Shown piece by piece: positions 45,230 through 53,433 of a stretch of 64,000 bases of DNA. This stretch comes from Pontibacter rufus (GTDB lineage: Bacteria > Bacteroidota > Bacteroidia > Cytophagales > Hymenobacteraceae), in assembly GCF_015694705.1 (NCBI RefSeq), contig NZ_JADQDR010000002.1, positions 248,001-312,000 of the forward strand, in the 5' to 3' direction. The notes below the pieces were generated by a model. That model made no database searches and was not told the origin of the DNA. It saw nothing but the letters and a program-made list of their open reading frames with translations. Positions within the stretch are counted from its first letter, which is position 1. The number at the start of each line of letters is the position of its first letter. The position numbers were made by a program, and so were the translations under genes.

Positions 45230-46483
45230 ATGGATCGAGTATTAGAAAAAAAGAAAAACACCCCTCAGAAAATTGCGCTAATTGCCGCTGGTGCCGTTGT
45301 GCTGGCAATAGTTATTTACAACCTGTTGTTTGCCGAACATACTTCTAAGCTGAATGTAGACAGCGAGCGCATCACGGTTGGAAAGGTGCAGGAAGGCGTT
45401 TTTCAGGAATTCATTGCCATTGATGGTTCTGTAGAGCCGCTTAAATCTTTTTATCTCGATATTATAGAGGGCGGCCGTGTAGATAAAATTTTTACCGATG
45501 ACGGCCGCATGGTGCAGAAAGGCGACACCATCCTGAAATTATCGAACACCACGCTGCAGATTGACTTTATGACGCGCGAAACGCAGCTCTATGACCTGAT
45601 GAACGAGCGCCAGAACTCAGAAATCCAGATGAAGCAGGACCTGATAAAGAAGCAGAACGAACTGGCTGAGATTGAATATAACCTGGCCCTGATTGACCGC
45701 AAGTATAAGCGCAACCAGATGCTGATTAAAGAGAAGGTGATTTCGCGGGAAGAGTATGAAGCTTCGAAAGATGAATACGAATACCAGACCAAGCGCAAAG
45801 AGCTGGCCGACCGCTCTGTAAAGCAGGATACCCGCCTGATGCAAGAGCGCCTGCGCCAACTGGATGAGTCCATTAACCGCATGAAAGCGAATATCAACAT
45901 GGCACGCGGCACGCTCAACAACCTGTACGTCATCGCTCCTTTTACGGGGCAGCTGTCTACGCTGAAAGCCGAAGTGGGCGAGTCGAAAGCGCCGGGCGAA
46001 AACATTGGCCAGATAGACGACCTGAATGGCTATAAAATAAAAGCGAACATCGACGAGCATTATATTTCCCGAGTGTATCCGGGCCTGACCGGCTCCTTTG
46101 ATTTCAACGGGAAAACTTACCAGGTAAAAGTTGCCAAAGTGATTCCAGAAGTGCAGAACAATACCTTTGAAGTAGATATGGAGTTTGCAAATGGCACTAC
46201 ACCCGAAGGTATCCGCCGTGGCCAGACGCTACAAATAAAATTGAACCTGAACGGCGGCGGCGAAGCGGTACTGGTGCCACGCGGCGGTTTCTACCAAAGT
46301 ACCGGCGGCAACTGGATATTTGTAGTAGACGAATCGGGTGACTTTGCCACCAAACGCAACATCAAACTGGGCCGCCAGAACCCGAACTACTACGAAGTAC
46401 TGGATGGCCTCCGACCAGGTGAAAAAGTGGTACTCTCCTCCTACGACAGTTACGGCGACATCGACCGGTTGGAGCTACAGTAA
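45230..46483 (+). CDS. Periplasmic adaptor of a tripartite exporter (HlyD/MacA-type)
   Basis: From the ATG at 45230 the protein has 417 residues: one membrane helix (about residues 15-35, IALIAAGAVVLAIVIYNLLFA), a split biotinyl-lipoyl domain (IIEGGRVDKIFTDDGRMVQKGDTIL and VIAPFTGQLSTLKAEVGESKAPGE), a long coiled-coil hairpin (about 110-215) and beta-barrel and membrane-proximal parts (IRRGQTLQIKLNL...GGNWIFVVDE). It should bridge the inner-membrane permeases to the TolC-like protein encoded at the end of the cluster. It is the first gene after the regulatory region. Confidence 0.9.
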   Translation: MDRVLEKKKNTPQKIALIAAGAVVLAIVIYNLLFAEHTSKLNVDSERITVGKVQEGVFQEFIAIDGSVEPLKSFYLDIIEGGRVDKIFTDDGRMVQKGDTILKLSNTTLQIDFMTRETQLYDLMNERQNSEIQMKQDLIKKQNELAEIEYNLALIDRKYKRNQMLIKEKVISREEYEASKDEYEYQTKRKELADRSVKQDTRLMQERLRQLDESINRMKANINMARGTLNNLYVIAPFTGQLSTLKAEVGESKAPGENIGQIDDLNGYKIKANIDEHYISRVYPGLTGSFDFNGKTYQVKVAKVIPEVQNNTFEVDMEFANGTTPEGIRRGQTLQIKLNLNGGGEAVLVPRGGFYQSTGGNWIFVVDESGDFATKRNIKLGRQNPNYYEVLDGLRPGEKVVLSSYDSYGDIDRLELQ

Positions 46484-46586
46484 TGTGCTGATTTCTTAAT
46501 GTGCTGATGTGCTACTTGCGCCAGTAAAGGGGGAGACAACAATCAACCATTTAGCAATTTAACAATTCGGCCATTAAGCACATTAA
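46480..46586. repeat. Inverted AATGTGCT-type repeat in adaptor-ATPase gap
   Basis: AATGTGCTGA occurs twice (from 46482 and 46498), and TTAATGTGCT at 46496-46505 is inverted at 46577-46586 (AGCACATTAA). The first copy overlaps the adaptor's stop codon. It resembles short AT-rich dispersed repeats and could form a large hairpin that weakens read-through to the ATPase gene. Confidence 0.5.
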
Positions 46587-46637
46587 CCACGCATTTAGTA
46601 CAAAATAAAACTAGAACAATATCACAAAACCACTACA

Positions 46638-47357
46638 ATGAATAAGGAAGAATTAATCATCGAAACGGAGAACCTCCAGAAGAAGTACATCACCGACACG
46701 GTAGAAACCACCGCGCTGGCAGGTGTAGATCTTAAAATCAAAAAAGGCGAATTTGTGGCCATCATGGGTCCGTCGGGTTGTGGCAAATCTACGCTGCTCA
46801 ACATCCTGGGCATGCTCGACAGCCCTTCTTCCGGCGCTTTCCGTTTCCTGGGCCAGGACATCAGCAAGGCTACCGAGCGCCAGCGGGCCAAGCTGCGCAA
46901 AGAAAACCTGGGCTTTGTATTCCAGAGTTTTAACCTGATTGACGAGCTGACCGTGGAAGAAAACATTGCACTGCCCCTGGCTTACCTGGGCGTATCGAAG
47001 GCAGACACCGAGAAGAAAGCCAGAGAAGCCATGGAGCGCATGGGCATCGCGCACCGCCGCAACCACTTCCCGCAGCAGCTATCCGGTGGCCAGCAGCAGC
47101 GCGCCGCCATTGCCCGCGCTACCGTGTCGAACCCCAGCCTGATACTGGCAGACGAACCGACCGGTAACCTGGATTCGGTGCACGGCCGTGAGGTGATGTC
47201 GCTGCTATCAGAGCTGAATGAGGCCGGTACCACTGTGGTAATGGTAACGCACTCCCCGTCAGATGCCGAGTATGCGCACCGCATTGTAAACCTGTTCGAT
47301 GGCCAGATTGTAACGGAAAACCTGAACGTAAGAAGACACGCAACCGAGTTGCTTTAA
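46638..47357 (+). CDS. ABC exporter ATPase, MacB/LolD type
   Basis: This 239-residue ATP-binding protein has Walker A GPSGCGKST (residues 44-52), the Q-loop FVFQSFNLIDELTV, the signature QLSGGQQQR, Walker B LILADEPTGNLD and the H-loop VTHS, all typical of the MacB/LolD/FtsE class. It is the only ATPase encoded in the cluster, so it presumably powers all three permeases that follow. ABC exporters of this class move lipoproteins, peptides or antibiotics from the periplasmic face by mechanotransmission. Confidence 0.95.
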   Translation: MNKEELIIETENLQKKYITDTVETTALAGVDLKIKKGEFVAIMGPSGCGKSTLLNILGMLDSPSSGAFRFLGQDISKATERQRAKLRKENLGFVFQSFNLIDELTVEENIALPLAYLGVSKADTEKKAREAMERMGIAHRRNHFPQQLSGGQQQRAAIARATVSNPSLILADEPTGNLDSVHGREVMSLLSELNEAGTTVVMVTHSPSDAEYAHRIVNLFDGQIVTENLNVRRHATELL

Positions 47358-47367
47358 GCTCCTTGCT

Positions 47368-47402
47368 GACCTCGCGGTGTGCGCAGCTCCCGCGAGTGTC
47401 TG
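47368..47402. repeat. Second copy of the GACCTCGC hairpin repeat
   Basis: This 35-base segment matches 31890 onward except for transitions, including the paired change from CTCGCAG/CTGCGAG to CTCGCGG/CCGCGAG that keeps the internal stem. It begins 11 bases after the ATPase gene. Confidence 0.7.
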
Positions 47403-47414
47403 ATAACCGGAAAC

Positions 47415-47451
47415 CAGACACTTACAGCTTTAGAAACACTGTGAGTGTCTG
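47415..47451. repeat. CAGACACT hairpin between ATPase and first permease
   Basis: The 13-base arms 47415-47427 and 47439-47451 pair with one mismatch around an 11-nt loop. There is no T run, so attenuation rather than full termination is possible. Confidence 0.55.
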
Positions 47452-47537
47452 TGGCTACCGCAATAAGAGATGCAAGATACCGCGACGCTTCCATTTACCA
47501 CCTTGCCCGTTTCGCCTGATCATAAAACCTTAAATCT

Positions 47538-49937
47538 ATGCTGCAGAACTACTTCAAAATCGCCATCCGAAACATTGTTCGCAACAAGGTATACTCGGCT
47601 ATTAACATTGTTGGCTTGGCTATTGGTATTTCTGCGTGTATCCTTATTTTTTTGTATGTGCAGGACGAACTCAGCTACGAAAGCCACTTCGATAAGGCTG
47701 ACCGCATAGTGCGCATTGCCAGCGAGATTAAGAATGAAGGCCAAATAGACAGGTTTGCTTTGTCCCCGCCAGTACTTGCGCCTAATCTCATACAGGATTT
47801 CCCGGAACTGGAGCATGTCACTCAGTTATTAGAAGCCCAAAAACAAACTATCTGGTACAAAGAAAAAAGCTTTAATGAAGACAACTTGCTGTATGCTGAC
47901 AGTTCGTTTTTTGACATATTCAACTATGAATTTATAGCTGGCGATCCTGGCACAGCACTCCATGAACCAAACACGATAGTGATAAGTGAGACAATGGCAC
48001 AGAAGTATTTTGGCTCAGTTGATAAAGCCCTGGGCGAAGTACTCACTTTTAACCCGGACCTATACCATGTTACAGGTGTATTCCGGGATAAAGGCCATTC
48101 TCATATTAAAGCAAATGCTTTCTTAGCACGCAGCACCTTCGATAGGCAACGTCAAGACGTGTTAACGGGCACGAACCATTGGTTTAACATGAATCGATAC
48201 ACGTATGTGCTACTAAAAGATACCTCCCAGATTCAACCATTCCAAGACAAGCTCAAGGCATTCGTTGCGACACACGTTACCCCTTGGATAAAAGAAAACA
48301 ATCTAAATGCCTCCATGACTTTTATTCTGCAGCCGTTGAGCAGCATTCATTTCGACACGGTTTACAGGGACGACATTACACCGGCAGGTAACATCAACTA
48401 CGTTTATATTTTTGCGGCGGTCGCCGTTTTCCTGCTGCTCATTGCTAGCATCAATTACATGAATTTAACCACGGCACGCTCTGCCAAACGTGCCAAAGAA
48501 GTAGGTCTTCGAAAGGTTGTAGGAGCTTATCGCTCTCAGATTATCAGCCAGTTTATGGGCGAATCTCTGCTGATAACACTGGTGTCTGTGCTGTTGGCAC
48601 TGGCACTGGTACAAATCATGATTCCTATGTTTAATACGTTTACAGGCAAGCAGTTTGAGTCAGGTTTCTTTTTGCAGAAAGAAGTTTTGCTGGCTCTGCT
48701 TGCCATAGTCGTGTTTATAGGAGTAGTAGCCAGTAGCTATCCGGCCATCTTCCTATCTGGCTTTAAGCCAGTTGATGTTCTGAAGACCGATAAGGCTCCG
48801 AAAGGCGGTAACGCGATACTGCGAAAGACACTGGTTGTGGTACAGTTCGCTATTTCTTTGATTATGATAATCGGAACCATTGTAGTATTTAATCAGATGC
48901 ACTTCCTGAAAAACCGTGATTTAGGCTTCAACAAGGAGCAGGTGCTTGTAATTGAAATTCCGTTTGGCGACTCCACTCTAATTCAGCAAATACCTGGCAT
49001 AAAACACGAGCTACTGAGTAACCCTAACATTGAACAGGTTTCAAACGCGCAAGACATTCCTGCAGAGTCGCTCAATAACTTGCTTGTGTTTGCTGAAAAA
49101 GACGGCAAGACTTTACAAAACAGCATGAATGTTATGTTTGTGGATTATGATTTTATAGATGCTATGGGTATAGAATTGAAAGAAGGCCGCAATTACTCCA
49201 AAGATTATCAAACTGACCTAAAAGGGGCCCTGGTTATAAATGAAGCGGCCGCCAGAAAGATGGAGTGGCAAGAGCCTATCGGAAAACGCCTGGAATTGCT
49301 TGACAGGGATGCAAAGGTAATTGGGGTGGTAAAAGATTTCAACGTAAAATCCCTGCACACTAACATAGAACCTATTATACTGGCACTTGTACTTGAGTCT
49401 CCTGGCTACCTCCTGATGCGCATTAAGCCACAGAATATGGCTTCTACCATCAGTTTTATAGAGAACAAGTGGAGATCCCACTACCCGAAACACCCAATGG
49501 AATACTTCTTTATGGATGAATTCTTTGATAAACAATACCGCGCCGAAGAAAAGATGCTGACCATTTTCGGGTACTTCGCGGGCCTCACCATTTTCATCGC
49601 CTGCCTCGGTTTGTTTGGCCTTGCCTCCTTTACAGCCGAGCAGCGCACCAAGGAAATTGGTATTCGCAAAGTGTTGGGCAGTTCTGTTTCGGGCATCGTT
49701 ATACTTCTATCCATGAATTTCGCGCTGCTGGTTTTAATTTCGATTGTGCTGGCTATACCCATCGCCTGGTATGGTATGAATAAGTGGCTACAGGACTTCG
49801 CCTATAGAGTCGAACTTAGTTGGTGGATATTCGCTGTGGCAGGCTTGGGGGCTATGGTTATTGCGCTGTTAACCATTAGTTACCAAGCTTTAAAAGCGGC
49901 GATAGCAGACCCAGTAAGAGCATTACGTTCTGAATAG
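47538..49937 (+). CDS. MacB-like ABC permease 1
   Basis: This 799-residue permease begins MLQNYFKIAIRNIVRNKVYSAINI and has an N-terminal helix (about residues 18-40), a periplasmic MacB core domain, a central FtsX domain (about 285-430, with ANYMN-like SINYMNLTTARSAKRAKEVGLR coupling helix), a second periplasmic domain and a C-terminal FtsX domain (LFGLASFTAEQRTKEIGIRKVLG). The double-FtsX layout is typical of Bacteroidota. It is closely related to permease 2, sharing even the leader AAATCTATGCTGCAGAACTA, which indicates tandem duplication. Its codons look more AT-rich than those of permease 2. Confidence 0.9.
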   Translation: MLQNYFKIAIRNIVRNKVYSAINIVGLAIGISACILIFLYVQDELSYESHFDKADRIVRIASEIKNEGQIDRFALSPPVLAPNLIQDFPELEHVTQLLEAQKQTIWYKEKSFNEDNLLYADSSFFDIFNYEFIAGDPGTALHEPNTIVISETMAQKYFGSVDKALGEVLTFNPDLYHVTGVFRDKGHSHIKANAFLARSTFDRQRQDVLTGTNHWFNMNRYTYVLLKDTSQIQPFQDKLKAFVATHVTPWIKENNLNASMTFILQPLSSIHFDTVYRDDITPAGNINYVYIFAAVAVFLLLIASINYMNLTTARSAKRAKEVGLRKVVGAYRSQIISQFMGESLLITLVSVLLALALVQIMIPMFNTFTGKQFESGFFLQKEVLLALLAIVVFIGVVASSYPAIFLSGFKPVDVLKTDKAPKGGNAILRKTLVVVQFAISLIMIIGTIVVFNQMHFLKNRDLGFNKEQVLVIEIPFGDSTLIQQIPGIKHELLSNPNIEQVSNAQDIPAESLNNLLVFAEKDGKTLQNSMNVMFVDYDFIDAMGIELKEGRNYSKDYQTDLKGALVINEAAARKMEWQEPIGKRLELLDRDAKVIGVVKDFNVKSLHTNIEPIILALVLESPGYLLMRIKPQNMASTISFIENKWRSHYPKHPMEYFFMDEFFDKQYRAEEKMLTIFGYFAGLTIFIACLGLFGLASFTAEQRTKEIGIRKVLGSSVSGIVILLSMNFALLVLISIVLAIPIAWYGMNKWLQDFAYRVELSWWIFAVAGLGAMVIALLTISYQALKAAIADPVRALRSE

Positions 49938-49963
49938 TAAAACTACACTAATGACATACAAGC

Positions 49964-49979
49964 TATACTTATAAGTATA
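49964..49979. repeat. Perfect 16-bp palindrome TATACTTATAAGTATA
   Basis: Two opposed TATACTT/AAGTATA words separated by AT lie 17 bases before the ATG of permease 2, in the 59-base gap after permease 1. It may be a protein-binding site or simply two copies of the abundant word. Confidence 0.7.
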
Positions 49980-49996
49980 ACCTATATATTAAATCT

Positions 49997-52393
49997 ATGC
50001 TGCAGAACTATTTTAAAATAGCTTTACGGAACCTTATCCGTAATAAAGTATACTCGGCTATTAACATCGCCGGCTTAGCTATCGGGGTAGCCTCCTGTAT
50101 ACTTATCTTTCTGTATATAAAAGACGAGCTGAGCTATGAGAGCCATTTCGACAAGGCAGACCGCATCGTGCGGCTGGTGGGCGAGATAGATTCTGATGCC
50201 GGCCATGAGCAGTTTGCGCTTTCTGCGCCCGCCCTTGCTCCAGCTCTGGTAAAAGATTTCCCGGATGTGGAGCACGTTACGCAGCTGGCAAGAGCCGGTA
50301 AGCAAACCGTCTGGTACAAGGATAAGCGCTTTAACGAGGATGACCTGATTTTTGCCGACAGCTCCTTTTTCCAGGTTTTTAACTACGAAATGCTTGCTGG
50401 CAACCCGGCCGAAGTATTGGACGAACCCAATACGGTGGTGCTCAGCGAGAAAATGGCTCAGAAATACTTCAACTCCCCGGCTGAGGCGGTTGGTGAAATC
50501 TTTACTTTCAGCAACGAGCCTTATCAGGTAACGGGTGTGTTCCGTGATGCCGGCCACTCGCATATCAAAGCCAATGCGTTTATCTCCAGGAGCACGCTGG
50601 ATGCCAGGCTAGATGATGAAACACGCAACAACCAGTGGTTTGCCATGAGCCGCTATACGTATGTGCTGCTGCACGGCCCCGAGGAGTTTGATGCTTTTCA
50701 GGCTAAAATGGATGCTTTTGCCGCGCGGCACGTAAATCCCTGGATAAAGGAAAACGACCTGTCAGGCACCATGCGCTTTGTGGTGCAGCCGCTCAGAACC
50801 ATCCACTTCGATACCAACTATGCCGCCGACTTAAGCCCGGCAGGCAACATCTCTTATGTCTACATTTTTGCCGCTGTTGCTGTTTTCCTGCTGCTGATTG
50901 CCTGCATCAACTACATGAACCTGGCTACTGCGCGCTCAGCCAAACGTGCCAAGGAAGTAGGCCTGCGCAAAGTGGTAGGCGCTGACCGCAGCCAGATTAT
51001 CCGCCAGTTTATGGGCGAATCCGTGTTTATTACACTCATCGCCGTCATGCTGGCGCTGGCGCTGGTACAGATATTGATTCCGACTTTCAACGCGCTCACC
51101 GACAAGAATTTTACATCTGGCTTCTTTTTGCAATGGGAGTTCTTAGCTATTCTGCTGGCCATCGTGGTGTTTGTAGGCATCGTGGCGGGCAGTTACCCGG
51201 CCTTCTTCCTTTCGGGCTTTAAGCCAGCCGATGTACTCAAATCAGACAAAGCACCGCGCGGCGGCAGCGCCATCCTGCGCAGGGCACTGGTGGTGCTGCA
51301 GTTTACTATTTCGCTCATCATGATTATCGGCACCATTGTGGTGTTCAGCCAGATGAATTTCCTCAAAAACCGCGACCTCGGCTTTAACAAAAACCAGGTC
51401 ATGGTGATTGACATTCCGCGCGGTGATTCTACACTGGTAAAAGGCCTGCCACGCATCAAGCAGGAACTGCTTAGCAATCCAAATGTGGAGGTTGTGTCTA
51501 ATACAAATAATATTCCGGCAGAAGGCATGTCGAAGCTGCTGATGCTGATGGAGAAAGATGGCCAGCAGGTAGAGAAAACCATGAACACCATGTTTGTAGA
51601 CTATGACTTTCTGGATGCCATGGGCATTAAACTGAGCCGCGGCCGCAATTACTCCCGTGACTTTAAAACGGATGAAAAAAGTGCCCTGATTATAAACGAG
51701 GCAGCCGCCAAACTCATGGGCTGGACAAACCCGATTGGCAAGCGCATTCAGGTAATGGACCTGGATGCCAAAGTAATTGGCGTAACCAAAGATTTTCACA
51801 CGAAATCGCTGCATACAGAAGTAGAACCCCTGCTGATGGTGCTTGCCCCCGAATCTGATGGCTACCTGCTGGCCCGTGTGAAGCCGCAGGATATGGCTGC
51901 CACTGTAAACTTTATCGAAAACAAGTGGCAGGCTTACGACCCGAAGCACCCCATGGACTACTTTTTTATGGATGAGCATTTTGATGAGCAATACCGCGCT
52001 GAGGAGAAAATGCTGACAGTGTTCGGCTACTTTGCAGGGCTCACCATCCTGATTGCCTGCCTTGGTTTGTTCGGCCTGGCCTCTTTCACTGCCGAACAGC
52101 GCACCAAAGAAATCGGCATCCGCAAAGTTCTGGGCTCCTCAACCGGCAGCATCGTGCTGTTGCTTTCCAAAGACTTCGCCCTGCTGGTTATGCTATCCAT
52201 TATACTTGCCAGCCCGGTCGCCTGGTATGGCATGAACAAATGGCTGCAGGACTTTGCTTTTCGGGTGCCGCTTAGCTGGTGGATATTTGCGGCAGCAGGC
52301 TGCTCGGCCATGCTGATTGCCCTGCTAACGGTAAGCTTGCAGGCCATGAAAGCGGCCATGCTGGACCCCGTAAATGCCATCCGCACACAGTAA
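49997..52393 (+). CDS. MacB-like ABC permease 2
   Basis: This 798-residue permease has the same architecture as permease 1: MLQNYFKIALRNLIRNKVYSAINIAG start, first helix, MacB core (ADRIVRLVGEIDSDAGHEQF...), FtsX block (YMNLATARSAKRAKEVGLRKVVGADR), second core and terminal FtsX block with QRTKEIGIRKVLGSS. It should form a dimer, alone or with a paralogue, over the single ATPase. The gap to permease 1 is 59 bases, so co-transcription is likely. The substrate is unknown. Confidence 0.92.
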   Translation: MLQNYFKIALRNLIRNKVYSAINIAGLAIGVASCILIFLYIKDELSYESHFDKADRIVRLVGEIDSDAGHEQFALSAPALAPALVKDFPDVEHVTQLARAGKQTVWYKDKRFNEDDLIFADSSFFQVFNYEMLAGNPAEVLDEPNTVVLSEKMAQKYFNSPAEAVGEIFTFSNEPYQVTGVFRDAGHSHIKANAFISRSTLDARLDDETRNNQWFAMSRYTYVLLHGPEEFDAFQAKMDAFAARHVNPWIKENDLSGTMRFVVQPLRTIHFDTNYAADLSPAGNISYVYIFAAVAVFLLLIACINYMNLATARSAKRAKEVGLRKVVGADRSQIIRQFMGESVFITLIAVMLALALVQILIPTFNALTDKNFTSGFFLQWEFLAILLAIVVFVGIVAGSYPAFFLSGFKPADVLKSDKAPRGGSAILRRALVVLQFTISLIMIIGTIVVFSQMNFLKNRDLGFNKNQVMVIDIPRGDSTLVKGLPRIKQELLSNPNVEVVSNTNNIPAEGMSKLLMLMEKDGQQVEKTMNTMFVDYDFLDAMGIKLSRGRNYSRDFKTDEKSALIINEAAAKLMGWTNPIGKRIQVMDLDAKVIGVTKDFHTKSLHTEVEPLLMVLAPESDGYLLARVKPQDMAATVNFIENKWQAYDPKHPMDYFFMDEHFDEQYRAEEKMLTVFGYFAGLTILIACLGLFGLASFTAEQRTKEIGIRKVLGSSTGSIVLLLSKDFALLVMLSIILASPVAWYGMNKWLQDFAFRVPLSWWIFAAAGCSAMLIALLTVSLQAMKAAMLDPVNAIRTQ

Positions 52394-52458
52394 TAACTAG
52401 CTTGGCTCCGCTAACAGGAGGTCTTTAAAACACCCACATAATCAAACCAAATAGAATT

Positions 52459-53202
52459 ATGAAAAACACCTTGTTGATTGCTCTTTTCCTGTTACCGGCG
52501 CACCTGCTGTTCGCGCAGCAAAAGTATACCAAAACAGTATCGGGGGCGGGCGTAAAAAAAGGCAGCATACACTTAGAAATTCCTGCTGGCGAACTGACCC
52601 TGAACAGCGACGGCAGTAGCCTGGTCGAAACAGAGGTGCAGTATACTGATGCAGACTGGAAACCCAGCTTAAGCCAGAGCACCAGCAACGGCGTGGTGAC
52701 GCTCACCTTTAAGCAAAAAGACATTAACAATGGCGATAACGGGGACACTGAAAACAAGTGGCGCGTAAACCTGAGCAAAACTATCCCTACTGATTTATAC
52801 CTGAAAATGGGCGCCGGTGAAACAAAGCTGGACCTGAGCAACAGCCCTGTGACCAAACTGGATGTGGAAGCCGGTGCGGTATCGCTGAGTGTGAATCTAA
52901 AAGGCAGCAAAGCCAGGGAAGTTGACATCAACGCAGGTGTTGGCGAAGTAAACCTGGATCTGACCGGCAACTGGGATCATGATGCAATCATCGACATAGC
53001 CGGCGGCATTGGGGAGGTGAACCTCAAGCTGCCAAAAAATACAGGTATCAGGTTAAAAACGGCCGGCTTGGGTGGCAGAGATCTGGGCAACCTGCAGAAA
53101 AACGGTAGCTACTATACCAACGCCGCCTACGGCAGAAGCAAGCATACGCTTACCATTTCCGTAGCTGGCGGCCTAGGAAGTATAAATGTGGTGCAGGAGT
53201 AG
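52459..53202 (+). CDS. Exported LiaF/DUF4097-like beta-structure protein
   Basis: This 247-residue protein has a signal peptide (MKNTLLIALFLLPAHLLFAQ) and then a repetitive beta-strand region of toast-rack or DUF4097 type: YLKMGAGETKLDLSNSPV, KLDVEAGAVSLSVNLKG, DINAGVGEVNLDLTGNW, DIAGGIGEVNLKLPKN, with a glycine-rich turn at each step. Related domains occur in LiaF, a sensor partner in envelope stress systems, and in putative adhesins. Its place between permeases 2 and 3 suggests a periplasmic accessory or sensor of the export system. This role is inferred from position only. Confidence 0.75.
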   Translation: MKNTLLIALFLLPAHLLFAQQKYTKTVSGAGVKKGSIHLEIPAGELTLNSDGSSLVETEVQYTDADWKPSLSQSTSNGVVTLTFKQKDINNGDNGDTENKWRVNLSKTIPTDLYLKMGAGETKLDLSNSPVTKLDVEAGAVSLSVNLKGSKAREVDINAGVGEVNLDLTGNWDHDAIIDIAGGIGEVNLKLPKNTGIRLKTAGLGGRDLGNLQKNGSYYTNAAYGRSKHTLTISVAGGLGSINVVQE

Positions 53203-53305
53203 CGAAGTATAATCATCCGGCTTTCCCGGGAGGAAGGAAAAGTTTCGCTCTGCGGAAGTGGATTTGAGGAAGAGCTGTCAACTCAGGAAAAACACAGTAT
53301 TTAAA

Positions 53306-53331
53306 TGTCATTCCGACGGCAGGAGAAATCT
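53306..53331. repeat. TGTCATTCCGACGGCAGGAG-type dispersed repeat
   Basis: This 26-base segment in the gap before permease 3 matches a type I remember as scattered intergenic copies in Bacteroidota genomes (GTCATT..GACG..AGGAGAAATCT). Only one copy was seen here. Confidence 0.5.
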
Positions 53332-53433
53332 ATTACAGATACATTCTAAAGCAACCAGGAGAGCTTTACCTGATTTGGAGAGCACAGGCATCAACTACAG
53401 GAAAAGGGTTTTATAAACTATAAACAGGAAAAG

